NCBI GenBank assembly: GCA_964615335.1
Contig: CAZTMT010000003.1
Location: 124,001 to 188,000 of the forward strand
Source: HR10 sp964615335
GTDB taxonomy: Bacteria; Acidobacteriota; Blastocatellia; HR10
Reading direction: 5' to 3'
DNA: 64,000 nt
In this document: positions 25,817 to 34,550 of the stretch, one piece after another
Layout of the letters: each line of letters begins with the position of its first letter
How positions within the stretch are numbered: the first letter of the stretch is position 1
Made by a program: the position numbers and the translations under genes
Notes under the pieces: generated by a model
Databases searched by the model: none
Seen by the model: the letters and a program-made list of their open reading frames with translations, nothing else
What the model was told of the DNA's origin: nothing

Positions 25817-26938
25817 ATGGAGATGCGAGAGAAGCTCAAGGAGATCATCGCGACGTACGAGGAGTTGAGCGCCCGGCTCCTGGAGCCGGAGGTCCTCGGC
25901 GATCCAGGGCAGTATGTGAAGCTCCTCAAGCAGCAGCGGGAACTGGAGCCGATCGTCCAGAAGTATCGGGAGTACGAGCGTCTGCACCGAGAGCTGGAGC
26001 AGGCGCGTTCTCTGCTTGAGGAGGAAGTCGAGGGGGAATTGCGCGAGCTGGCGCGCGCCGAAGTGCGCACTCTGGAGGAGAAGCGGCACCGATGCGAGCA
26101 GGAGTTGAAACTCCTGCTTCTGCCCAAGGACCCCAACGATGAGAGGAATGTCATCTTGGAGATCCGCGCCGGGACCGGAGGAGCCGAAGCCACGCTCTTT
26201 GCGGCGGATCTCCTCCGCATGTACACTCGCTATGCCGAGCGTCAGGGATGGCGCGTGCAGATGCTCGATCTCTCCGAGTCCGATATCGGAGGGATCAAAG
26301 AGGTGATCCTTCTGATTGAGGGGAGGGGGGCGTATTCCCGCTTGAAGTTCGAATCCGGCGTGCATCGCGTGCAGCGCGTTCCCATCACGGAAGCCAGCGG
26401 GCGCATCCACACGTCAGCAGCAACGGTGGCCGTGCTTCCCGAAGCCGAAGAAGTGGAGGTGCGGATTGATCCGAAGGATCTTCGGATTGATACGTTCTGC
26501 TCCTCCGGGCATGGCGGGCAGTCGGTGAACACGACGTATTCGGCCGTGCGCATCACGCATCTGCCGACGGGCCTGGTCGTGACGTGTCAGGACGAGCGCT
26601 CGCAGATCAAGAATCGCGAAAGGGCCCTGCGCGTGCTTCGCTCGCGACTGCTCGAACTGGAACGGCGGAAGCAGCATGAAGCCCTTTCGGCCGAGCGCCG
26701 CCAGCAGGTCAAAAGCGGCGATCGCAGCGAGAAGATCCGCACGTACAATTTCAAGGAGAACCGCGTGACGGACCATCGCATCGGTCTCACCCTCTATCAA
26801 CTCGATCGCATCCTGGACGGGGAATTGGATGAGCTGCTCGAAGCCCTTCTGACGCACTATCAGGCGGAGCGATTGAAGGAACATTTTGCTCAGCCGCCGA
26901 ACCGTCAGGATGGGGCGCTCCGTCCCGCGGCGGTGTGA
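25817..26938 (+). CDS. prfA: Peptide chain release factor 1
   Basis: 373 residues. Reads UAA/UAG: the codon-recognition tripeptide is PIT (in RVPITEASGRIHTS), a P-x-T as in RF1, not the SPF of RF2. The peptidyl-tRNA hydrolysis GGQ is present (SSGHGGQSVNTT). GGAGG precedes ATG 25817. prmC, the GGQ methyltransferase often beside prfA, is not adjacent. It converges on mltG. Confidence 0.97.
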   Translation: MEMREKLKEIIATYEELSARLLEPEVLGDPGQYVKLLKQQRELEPIVQKYREYERLHRELEQARSLLEEEVEGELRELARAEVRTLEEKRHRCEQELKLLLLPKDPNDERNVILEIRAGTGGAEATLFAADLLRMYTRYAERQGWRVQMLDLSESDIGGIKEVILLIEGRGAYSRLKFESGVHRVQRVPITEASGRIHTSAATVAVLPEAEEVEVRIDPKDLRIDTFCSSGHGGQSVNTTYSAVRITHLPTGLVVTCQDERSQIKNRERALRVLRSRLLELERRKQHEALSAERRQQVKSGDRSEKIRTYNFKENRVTDHRIGLTLYQLDRILDGELDELLEALLTHYQAERLKEHFAQPPNRQDGALRPAAV

Positions 26939-26972
26939 GGGACTTTCAGACCCGCGCGAGAGCCCGAACTGT

Positions 26973-28142
26973 TCACGGCGAGGAACGAGCGAGAGCCCGA
27001 CGATAGAGCGCGACGTTGCGCTGGTGCTCGGCGAAGGTGCGCGCGAAGCGATGCGCTCCGTCCGAACGCGCGCCATCCCGAACGAAGTAGAGGTAATCCG
27101 TCTGCGCCGGATAGAGGGCCGCGCGGAGAGAATCCCATCCGGGCGAAGCGATGGGGCCCGGAGGCAGACCCGGATAGAGGTAGGTGTTATACGGGGAGGG
27201 GCGCAGCAGATCCGAACGGTGGATCGTCTGATCGTTCTCGCCTTCCAGAAGAGCGGCATAGAGGACCGTTGGATCGCATTCGAGCCGCATCCCGCGTTTC
27301 AGCCGATTGTGAAAGACCGAGGAGATGAGGGGGCGTTCCTCGGGCAGTTTCGCCTCCTTCTCGATGAGAGAAGCCAGCGTGACGATCTCCCGGAGGGTGA
27401 AGCCCAACTGACGGGCGCGCGCGCGCTCCTGCTCGGTGAAGACTTCGCGGAATCTCCGGACCATGCGCGCGATCAGGTCGCGCGCCGACATGGATGGGGT
27501 ATAACTGTAGGTGTCTGGGAAGAGGTAGCCTTCCAGAGAATCGGCCTGCGGATCGAGGTCGCGGATGAGACTCACGTCGTGCGTGAATTCCAGAGCGCGC
27601 TCGGCCTCGCGCAGGGGAAGCTGCGCCAGAAGCCGGGCGATCTCGAAGCGGTTGAGCCCCTCGGGGATAGTGATCCTCTCGGTGATGACATCGCCCCGGA
27701 GGAGTTTGCGAATGGCCTCAAGGGGAGAGATGGGGGAAGGGAAGCGATAGTCTCCGGCTTTCAGATGAGCGCTCTGGCGCGTGAGCAGAAGATAGGCGAG
27801 CACCGGGAGAGGGTGCGCGATGATCCCCTCCTCCTGAAGGCGTCGCAGAATGTGGCGCGCATCCGATCCCGGAGCAATGGTGATCGTGCGCGAGGCGGCC
27901 TTGTGTTCTCGCGGGCTCACGAGCGTGAAGACGGCCAGCCCCACGCTTCCTATCGCGAGCAGGAGGATCAGTCCCAGCCAGCGCCCTCGTCGGGAAGGGC
28001 GTCTGCTGCTCCGACGCGGGCCAGAGCGGGAAGGTCTTTGCGCCGAGAGATCGCGCGCCCCGAAGAGCCGTCGCAAAGGCGAGGGGGTAGGGACATGACG
28101 TCGGCGCCATCGGGAGAAGAGAAGGACGAGCTGTGTCTTCAT
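26973..28142 (-). CDS. mltG: Endolytic murein transglycosylase MltG
   Basis: 389 residues. An Arg/Ser-rich cytoplasmic tail (~1-53), one membrane helix (WLGLILLLAIGSVGLAVFTLV), a LysM-like subdomain and the YceG catalytic domain with DSLEGYLFPDTY, the catalytic Glu in SLIEKEA and NTYLYPGLPPGPI. It cleaves nascent glycan strands at the inner membrane and so ends peptidoglycan synthesis. Start overlaps the ruvX stop by 4 bases, so the two are translated together. Confidence 0.95.
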   Translation of the reverse strand: MKTQLVLLFSRWRRRHVPTPSPLRRLFGARDLSAQRPSRSGPRRSSRRPSRRGRWLGLILLLAIGSVGLAVFTLVSPREHKAASRTITIAPGSDARHILRRLQEEGIIAHPLPVLAYLLLTRQSAHLKAGDYRFPSPISPLEAIRKLLRGDVITERITIPEGLNRFEIARLLAQLPLREAERALEFTHDVSLIRDLDPQADSLEGYLFPDTYSYTPSMSARDLIARMVRRFREVFTEQERARARQLGFTLREIVTLASLIEKEAKLPEERPLISSVFHNRLKRGMRLECDPTVLYAALLEGENDQTIHRSDLLRPSPYNTYLYPGLPPGPIASPGWDSLRAALYPAQTDYLYFVRDGARSDGAHRFARTFAEHQRNVALYRRALARSSP

Positions 28143-28657
28143 CGTCCCGCTCCGGAAGGATCGCGCCCGAAAGGAGCCGTCTCTGGCTCCGGGGGGGGAT
28201 CTTCAAGATGTGGACCGCTGACTGCCGCCCAGAAGCGGGCGCGATCCGGCGAAGCCCGAAGCTGCGTCAGGAAATCGTGCAGGATCACGCAGGCCGCCAC
28301 AGCATCCACGCGCTCGGGAGTCGGGCGCTCGCCTCGCTCCCGAAGCAGCATCTCGGCTTCAGCCGAGGTCAAGCGTTCATCCCACAGCGCGACGGGCAAG
28401 CCCGTGAGCGCGCGCACGCGATGGGCCAACTTCTGCGCGCGCCGTGCCGAAGGCCCCGCCGTCCCATCCATATGAAGCGGCCATCCGATGACAATCCCCT
28501 CGGCGTGATGCGCCCGAGCGTACTGGGCGATGGCGCGCGCATCATGTTTCAGGCCTCGCGCTCGAAGGACAGCCAGAGGACGCGCGCTCAGCTCCAGCTC
28601 ATCGCTGAGCGCCAGACCGATTCGCTTCGTCCCCGGGTCTACGGCTAAGATGCGCAC
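28139..28657 (-). CDS. ruvX: Pre-16S rRNA nuclease / Holliday-junction resolvase-like RuvX (YqgF)
   Basis: 172 residues from GTG 28657, giving the normal family start RILAVDPGTKRIGLALSD; a TTG at 28696 with AAGGGGG ahead would add 13 residues and has the better ribosome site, so the start is uncertain. RNase H fold: first Asp in AVDPG, GWPLHMDGT, WDERLTSAEAE and the last Asp in RVDAVAA. It trims the 5' end of 16S rRNA in E. coli. The ~30-residue Pro/Arg tail is longer than usual. Followed by mltG with a 4-base overlap. Confidence 0.92.
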   Translation of the reverse strand: MRILAVDPGTKRIGLALSDELELSARPLAVLRARGLKHDARAIAQYARAHHAEGIVIGWPLHMDGTAGPSARRAQKLAHRVRALTGLPVALWDERLTSAEAEMLLRERGERPTPERVDAVAACVILHDFLTQLRASPDRARFWAAVSGPHLEDPPPEPETAPFGRDPSGAGR

Positions 28658-28748
28658 CGCTTGTCCAGTATACGAAGAGGGGCCGCCGCGCGTCAAAGGA
28701 CCCCCTTGAGGGCTTCCGTAAGGGAGACCGGAAAAGCCTTCCCGCGCC

Positions 28749-28777
28749 TTGACGCCTGGAAGTCCGGGATGTTACAT
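28749..28777 (+). promoter_or_regulatory. Possible carD promoter
   Basis: TTGACG (28749-28754), 17-base spacer, TTACAT (28772-28777, 3/6). Leader of about 125 bases to GTG 28912. The rest of the ruvX-carD gap shows nothing else. Confidence 0.35.
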
Positions 28778-28911
28778 TTAACACCGCCAGCGATGAAGTG
28801 AGCGCACCGTGATGGTATGAAACGGCAAGATCGGCCAGATCGGATTTTTCGCACGGTGAGGGGTCCATCTTTTGTCTCCCCCTCGATCTTTCCGCCATCG
28901 AGGAGGTAATC

Positions 28912-29451
28912 GTGGATTTCCGGATCGGGCAAAAGGTCGTCTATCCAAATCACGGGTTGGGCGTCATCGAGGCGATTTGTATTCGGGAAGTCTGCATGGG
29001 GCAGACGTCCGAATTTTATCAACTTCGGCTTCTGGCGACGAACTCCATCGTCATGATCCCGACGGCCAATGCGCGGGAGGTGGGATTGCGACCTCCGATC
29101 ACGCCCGAGGGATGTCACCGCTTGTTCCAGATCCTGGCCGAGGATTTCGAGGACCCTCCGATGGATTGGAAGGGGCGATACAAAGAGTTCACCGAGCGCA
29201 TGCGGACGGGGGATATTTTCGAAATCGCACATGTGCTGAAGACGCTCGCCTATCTGAATACGATCAAGCCGCTCTCCTTTCGCGAGAAGCGGCTTTTGGA
29301 GAAAGCGCGATATCTGGTCGTCTCGGAGGTGGCGGAAGCGCTGCGGCGCTCGGTCGGACAGATTGATCCGCTGATTGACCAGGCGTTGGAACAAGCGTGC
29401 ATGAAACATCACAATGGGCGGACTCCACGCGCCTTTGCCGCGGGCAAGTGA
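28912..29451 (+). CDS. carD: CarD/CdnL-family RNA polymerase-binding regulator
   Basis: 179 residues from a GTG with an excellent GAGGAGG site six bases ahead. The N-terminal Tudor-like RNAP-interaction domain (FRIGQKVVYPNHGLGVIE) is followed by the helical DNA-contacting domain (ERMRTGDIFEIAHVLKTL). CarD proteins bind the RNAP beta subunit and stabilise open complexes at rRNA and other promoters; they replace DksA-style control in many phyla. It is a single gene, followed by an unrelated transporter. Confidence 0.95.
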   Translation: MDFRIGQKVVYPNHGLGVIEAICIREVCMGQTSEFYQLRLLATNSIVMIPTANAREVGLRPPITPEGCHRLFQILAEDFEDPPMDWKGRYKEFTERMRTGDIFEIAHVLKTLAYLNTIKPLSFREKRLLEKARYLVVSEVAEALRRSVGQIDPLIDQALEQACMKHHNGRTPRAFAAGK

Positions 29452-29555
29452 TTCTCGGTGAGGTCTCCTCTGCCGACGCGGAGCTTCGCGGGGAGGAGAT
29501 TTCCGCCCGGAAGACTCCGGGAGGCTCGCACCACGGGGTCGGGTGATGCGGTGAG

Positions 29556-30968
29556 ATGGACGATTCAAGTTTCATAGATGTCCTTTTCCGGCTGGGGCTC
29601 ATCCTTCTTCTGGTTCTCGCCAATGGGTTCTTTGTCGCTTCGGAGTTCGCCCTGGTCGCGGTGCGGCGCTCCTGGGTGGAGACGCAAGCGGCCAAAGGCG
29701 ACCGGCGCGCGCGCGCCCTGCTGCCTTTGCTCGACCGCCTGGATGATTACATCGCGGCCACGCAGTTGGGCATCACGATGGCGAGCCTGGGGCTCGGATG
29801 GCTGGGAGAACCAGTGCTCGCGCGCATGATCTTCTGGGCTCTGGAGCATTTGAGCTCCGGCTTCTCCTCGAATCTGCTGGCCCCGGTGGGGGCTCCCTCG
29901 ATCTCCGTAGCTGTGCATTCGAGCGCCCTGGCGCTCGCTTTCTCCCTGATCACGTTTCTGCACGTCGTCGCGGGGGAACTGGCGCCGAAGACGTTGGCTC
30001 TGGAACGCGCGCCGCAGGTCGCGCTCCGAATCGCTTGGCCCATGACCGTCTTCTATCGCCTCTTCCTCCCCTTCATCCGCGTGCTCAATCGTTCGGGCCT
30101 GGCTCTTGTTCGCCTCTTGCGCATCCCCCCCTCGCGGGCTCACGGGGGACTGTACGCTGAGGAGATCCAGCATCTGATCAATCTCAGCCGCGAGCAGGGG
30201 CTTTTGGAAGCCGAGGCGCACCAGCTCATCAGCAACGTCTTCGCCTTCGCCACGACGACAGCGCGCGAGGCCATGCGTCCGCGTGCGGACATGGTCGCCA
30301 TTGAGGCTTCGACGCCTTTCGAGGAGATTCTGCGCGTCTTCGAGAGGACGGGATATTCGCGCATCCCCGTTTATCGGCAGGATCTGGATAACATCATCGG
30401 CGTGCTGCATGGCAAGGACGTGATTCGGTATCTCCGTCATCCGGAGAGATTCCGTCTCGAGCAGGTGCTCCATCGTCCCCTCTTTGTCCCCGATACGGCC
30501 CCTTTGGATGAAGTCCTTCGCCAGATGCGACAGCGGAAGAACCATCTCGCTCTTGTGGTGGATGAATATGGAGCGATCGAGGGACTCCTCACGCTGGAGG
30601 ATGTTTTGGAAGAGTTGGTCGGGGAGATCGCCGACGAGCATGACGCGGAGGAAGAACGCATTCTCGTGAAACCGGATGGGACGATTCTGCTCGATGGGGG
30701 AGTGACGGTTCGCGAAGTGAATCGGCGGCTGCATCTGGATGTGCCCGAATCGGACCAGTACACGACGATCGCCGGATTCATCATGTCCCAATTGGGGAAG
30801 GTGCCCTTGCCCGGAGATCGTGTCGTGCATAAAGGCGTCGTTTTCACCATCGAAAAGGTCGAGGGGCGGCGGCTCACGCAACTGCGTGTGGAGTCGGCGC
30901 CAGCAGGCCAGCAGCCCCAGCTCTCGCGCGACGCCCTCCCGGATCCGGCGCGCGCGAATCGGTCCTGA
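29556..30968 (+). CDS. CNNM/CorC (HlyC-type) membrane protein
   Basis: 470 residues: CNNM membrane domain with four hydrophobic segments (~10-190; ANGFFVASEFALVAVRRSW), CBS pair (~215-340; RPRADMVAIEA... ALVVDEYGAIEGLLTLED) and the CorC_HlyC domain (~365-445). Related proteins export Mg2+ (MpfA, CorC); older notes call them haemolysins, but there is no evidence of lysis here. The CBS pair probably binds ATP/Mg. Start ATG 29556 with GGTGAG. Confidence 0.93.
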   Translation: MDDSSFIDVLFRLGLILLLVLANGFFVASEFALVAVRRSWVETQAAKGDRRARALLPLLDRLDDYIAATQLGITMASLGLGWLGEPVLARMIFWALEHLSSGFSSNLLAPVGAPSISVAVHSSALALAFSLITFLHVVAGELAPKTLALERAPQVALRIAWPMTVFYRLFLPFIRVLNRSGLALVRLLRIPPSRAHGGLYAEEIQHLINLSREQGLLEAEAHQLISNVFAFATTTAREAMRPRADMVAIEASTPFEEILRVFERTGYSRIPVYRQDLDNIIGVLHGKDVIRYLRHPERFRLEQVLHRPLFVPDTAPLDEVLRQMRQRKNHLALVVDEYGAIEGLLTLEDVLEELVGEIADEHDAEEERILVKPDGTILLDGGVTVREVNRRLHLDVPESDQYTTIAGFIMSQLGKVPLPGDRVVHKGVVFTIEKVEGRRLTQLRVESAPAGQQPQLSRDALPDPARANRS

Positions 30969-31157
30969 CGGGTGCCTTTTCCCACACCGGCGGGAACTGA
31001 TCTTCACGTGCCTCCTTGCCTCTTTTCAATCTCCTCGATCAGAGATCATTTCGCCCACGCCTCCAGGTGAGAAAAAGCGCGCGCCTCTCTGTCAGCGCGA
31101 AGCCCTGGCGCGTGGCCCTGGAGAATGGGTAAACTTGATCGCGCGAGGGACAGGGCT

Positions 31158-32078
31158 ATGGGAGAGATCGCGAACGAGTTCGGATGGTCCATCTCCCGGC
31201 ACCGGAGTTTTCAGGAGTGCCTTCGGCTTTATTACCTCGCCTACTACGCCTTTTGGGGAGGATGGGCCTGGGAGGCGAGCGAGCTGGCCAAGAAGTGTTA
31301 TCGCTTCACGAAGATGAAGAACCTCGACATGTGGGCGGGGGAGGTCGTGCACGAGGCGATCCGGTGGGCCTTGCAGCGGCTGTGGGAGCACAAGGAGGTG
31401 ACGCTCGACGCTCTGCAGAAGTACGCCCTGGCGCAGTTACGTCGGGGATGGGTGGAATCGAAAGAGCGCCGGTGGGAGCAGGATCCCAAGCGCTCGGTGA
31501 ACCTCTTCGAGCATTACTACGGGATCGAGATTCCCCGGCAGCGGACTGAAGAGATCCGAGCGCGCGTTCTGCAGTGCGTGGAGAATTTCTGGCGCTCTGA
31601 CGTCCTCGCCTTCATTCGGTCGGTCGAGCCGAGAGCCTGGAAGGCCATCGAGAAGACGGATACCTTCCCTCTGAACGGGGTGAAAATCTGGGTCAAGATT
31701 GATTTCGCCCTCGCGCACGAAGGGACCCTCTACATCTACGATTGGAAATCGGGACGCGAGGATGCCGAGGATCTCCGCCAGTTGGTCTGCTATGCCCTCT
31801 ACGCCATGGAGAAATGGGCGTTCCCGTACGATCGCATTCGGATCATCCCCGTTTATTTGCGGGAGGGAGTTTTCCAGGAACATGGGCTGCAGCCCGAACA
31901 GATCATCGAGGCGAAGGAGGAGATCCTCCAGAGCATCGAGCGCATGCGCGCGCGGCTCGACGATCCCGAGCAGAATCTCGCCCGAATGGAGAACTTCCCC
32001 ATGACGAGCGAGCGGGAACGCTGTCGCCGATGTTTCTTCCAGGAGATTTGTTACGGGGGGAGGTGGCATGGGACCTGA
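31158..32078 (+). CDS. Stand-alone PD-(D/E)XK nuclease with AddB/Cas4-type Fe-S cysteines
   Basis: 306 residues from ATG 31158 (an ATG at 31125 adds 11). It begins WSISRHRSFQEC, the entry motif of RecB-like nucleases. The catalytic set is H65 (VVHEAI), D182 (KIDFAL), D195 and K197 (YDWKSG). Cys21 plus C289, C292 and C298 form the C...CxxCx5C pattern that holds a 4Fe-4S cluster in AddB and Cas4. No helicase, cas gene or CRISPR array is nearby, so it is an orphan; DNA end-processing in repair is a reasonable guess. DHS-like gene follows after 84 bases. Confidence 0.85.
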   Translation: MGEIANEFGWSISRHRSFQECLRLYYLAYYAFWGGWAWEASELAKKCYRFTKMKNLDMWAGEVVHEAIRWALQRLWEHKEVTLDALQKYALAQLRRGWVESKERRWEQDPKRSVNLFEHYYGIEIPRQRTEEIRARVLQCVENFWRSDVLAFIRSVEPRAWKAIEKTDTFPLNGVKIWVKIDFALAHEGTLYIYDWKSGREDAEDLRQLVCYALYAMEKWAFPYDRIRIIPVYLREGVFQEHGLQPEQIIEAKEEILQSIERMRARLDDPEQNLARMENFPMTSERERCRRCFFQEICYGGRWHGT

Positions 32079-32162
32079 AGGGCGAAGCCCGCCCGTGTCT
32101 CCCCGGTCGGCCGAAGAGACCGTCGCTGTGGTACGGGCGATCCCACGTGAGGAGGAGCAGAG

Positions 32163-33278
32163 ATGGCAGGAGGGAAAATGCATTACTTGCGAGGGAAGCC
32201 GATCACTCCGCGACCGATCACGCCTTCGACGACGCTCGTCGAGCTGGTGGAGGAACATTTTCTCGCCTATAACGCCGGGCGATTGCACGAGGCCTGTCGG
32301 CTCTTTGTGGAGAAGATGCTCGCCGAGCATGTGACTGTGGGGATGAGCCTGACCGGAGCGCTCACGCCGGCGGGGCTCGGCATGGCCGCGATCGTTCCTC
32401 TGATCGAGCACGGGTTCGTGGATTGGATCGTCTCCACAGGAGCCAATCTCTATCACGACACGCATTTCGCTCTGGGGCTGACGATGCATCGGGGGACGCC
32501 GCGAGCCGATGATGTCGCGTTACGGCGGCATGGCGTCGTGCGCATCTACGATATCTTCTTCGACTATGAGGTCCTTCTGGCGACCGATCGGTTCTACTAC
32601 GAGATCATCTCGCAGCCTGAATTTCAGCGCGAGATGGGCACGGCCGAGTTCCATTATCTGGTGGGCAAGTATGTGTACGAGCGCGAGCAAGCCCTGGGAA
32701 GAGGGATCCGATCCATCCTCTCGGCGGCCTATCGCTATGGCGTGCCCATCTATACGCCTTCGCCCGGAGACAGTTCCATCGGCATGAACGTCGCCGCGAA
32801 GGCGCTTTTGGGAAATCGCTTGAAATTCGACGTCTTGCGCGATGTGAACGAGACGGCGGCTATCGTCCTCGGAGCGAAGCGCGATTATCCGGATGGGAAA
32901 AGCGCCGTGTTCATCCTCGGAGGGGGGTCGCCGAAGAATTTCCTCCTGCAGACAGAGCCACAGCTTCAGGAGGTGCTGGGGATTCAGGAGCGGGGACATG
33001 ATTACTTCCTGCAGATCACCGATGCGCGACCCGATACGGGAGGCCTCTCGGGAGCTACACCTTCGGAAGCGGTGAGCTGGGGGAAGGTGGATCCCGATCG
33101 GCTCCCCGATGCCGTGACGGTCTATCTGGATACGACTGTCGCGCTCCCGATCCTCACGGCGTACGCTCTGGCTAAGCGCCCGCCGCGCGCTCACAAGCGC
33201 CTGTACGATCGCCGAGAGGAACTGCTCCGGCGACTTCTTGAGGAGTACAAGAAGGCGCAACAGCGCGGCGTGTTCTGA
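32163..33278 (+). CDS. Deoxyhypusine synthase-family enzyme
   Basis: 371 residues with the DHS fold motifs: SLTGALTPAG, VSTGANLYHD, the NAD-site GGGSPKNF, and SGATPSEAVSWGKV. The lysine that forms the enzyme intermediate in eukaryotic DHS is conserved (K308). Bacteria have no eIF5A, and bacterial members are thought to transfer an aminobutyl group to small amines (homospermidine-synthase-like or another polyamine role). GAGGAGCAG precedes ATG 32163. Probably cotranscribed with the nuclease ahead of it. The actual substrate is unknown. Confidence 0.85.
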   Translation: MAGGKMHYLRGKPITPRPITPSTTLVELVEEHFLAYNAGRLHEACRLFVEKMLAEHVTVGMSLTGALTPAGLGMAAIVPLIEHGFVDWIVSTGANLYHDTHFALGLTMHRGTPRADDVALRRHGVVRIYDIFFDYEVLLATDRFYYEIISQPEFQREMGTAEFHYLVGKYVYEREQALGRGIRSILSAAYRYGVPIYTPSPGDSSIGMNVAAKALLGNRLKFDVLRDVNETAAIVLGAKRDYPDGKSAVFILGGGSPKNFLLQTEPQLQEVLGIQERGHDYFLQITDARPDTGGLSGATPSEAVSWGKVDPDRLPDAVTVYLDTTVALPILTAYALAKRPPRAHKRLYDRREELLRRLLEEYKKAQQRGVF

Positions 33279-33279
33279 G

Positions 33280-34452
33280 TCAGTGGCCGGACGACTCCCA
33301 GAGATCCAGATACTTCAGTCCCGATCCCGTGTTGAAGAGGGCGATGCGCTCGTCCGGGCTGATAGTCCCTTGAGCGAGAAGCTTCTTCAGGGCCGCAAGA
33401 CACGCCGCGCCTTCCGGGCAGGCGAAGATCCCCTCCAGACGGGCCAGCTCGCGCATGGCCTCCAGAATCTCCGGATCCTCGACAGCTATGGCTCCCCCGC
33501 GGCTGCGGCGGAGAATATCGAGGATGAGGAAATCCCCCAGCGCGCGCGGGACGCGAAGTCCGGAAGCGATCGTGTGCGCGAAGGGGACCTCTTCGGCTTC
33601 GCCCTTCCCTTCTTGAAAAGCTCGGACCAGGGGAGCGCACCCGGCGGCTTGAACGGCGAACAGACGAGGGCGCTTCGAGCCGATCCACCCCAGGGCTTCC
33701 ATCTCCTCAAACGCTTTCCACATGCCGATCAGTCCGGTCCCCCCACCGGTCGGATAGAGGATGACGTCCGGCAGTTCCCAACTCATCTGTTCGGCCAGCT
33801 CGTACCCCATCGTCTTCTTCCCTTCGACGCGATAGGGTTCCCGAAGGGTCGAAACGTCGAAGTATCCTTTTTCGGCTTTCTCCTCAGCGAGCCGTCGGGC
33901 GCAGTCGGTGATGAGTCCGTCCACCAGAACCACATGAGCGCCATAGCCTTCGGCTTCGCGTCGGTTGGCCACCGGGGCATCCCGTGGCATAAAGACATGA
34001 GCCTCCAGTCCCGCCCGCGCCGCATATGCGGCCAGAGCGCCGGCGGCATTGCCCGCGCTCGGAACGGCCAATCGCGTCACGCCGAGCTGTCGCGCCATGG
34101 AGACGGCCACAGCCATGCCGCGCGCTTTGAATGTGCCCGTCGGGTTCGCCGATTCATCTTTGATGAAGAGCGCGCGGAGGCTCAGCCGTTCCGCCACACG
34201 AGGAGCCGCCAGAAGAGGAGTGAATCCTTCGCCTAGCGAGACGATGGCCCCGGCGTCATCCACCGGCAAGACTTCCCGATAGCGCCAGAGCGTCGGTTCC
34301 CGCCCTGCGAGCGCCGAACGCGTGAGCGTGCGCGCCGCCCGCTCCAGGTCATACCGTACAAGAAGCGGCTTTCCGCACGCGCACAGTTGATAGACCCGAC
34401 CTGGTTCGTACGAACGCGCGCATCGCGAGCAGACAAGAGCTGTGACGTTCAT
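33280..34452 (-). CDS. thrC: Threonine synthase with N-terminal zinc ribbon
   Basis: 390 residues. A short zinc-ribbon-like start (CSRC ... CACG, within residues 8-26) precedes a fold-type II PLP enzyme: Schiff-base Lys in NPTGTFKARG, SAGNAAG and PTGGGTGLIG loops. This matches class II threonine synthases, which convert O-phosphohomoserine to threonine. The stop codons of this gene and the DHS-like gene are one base apart on opposite strands. No thrA/thrB nearby. A small chance exists of a threonine-dehydratase-like paralogue. Confidence 0.88.
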   Translation of the reverse strand: MNVTALVCSRCARSYEPGRVYQLCACGKPLLVRYDLERAARTLTRSALAGREPTLWRYREVLPVDDAGAIVSLGEGFTPLLAAPRVAERLSLRALFIKDESANPTGTFKARGMAVAVSMARQLGVTRLAVPSAGNAAGALAAYAARAGLEAHVFMPRDAPVANRREAEGYGAHVVLVDGLITDCARRLAEEKAEKGYFDVSTLREPYRVEGKKTMGYELAEQMSWELPDVILYPTGGGTGLIGMWKAFEEMEALGWIGSKRPRLFAVQAAGCAPLVRAFQEGKGEAEEVPFAHTIASGLRVPRALGDFLILDILRRSRGGAIAVEDPEILEAMRELARLEGIFACPEGAACLAALKKLLAQGTISPDERIALFNTGSGLKYLDLWESSGH

Positions 34453-34550
34453 AAGATCCTCGCCAGTCGGCTTCTGCGAAAGGGGAAATCATTCTCGCGA
34501 TCGGACCCCTTGTGGGGCGCATCCGGGCCAGGACTGACACGGGCCGCGGC

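Noticed and set aside
29556..30968. Haemolysin
   Set aside because: The CNNM-CBS-CorC layout is that of Mg2+ transport proteins; the haemolysin name is historical.
31158..32078. Cas4 of a CRISPR system
   Set aside because: No cas1, cas2 or repeat array in the window; the cysteine layout is equally that of AddB-like nucleases.
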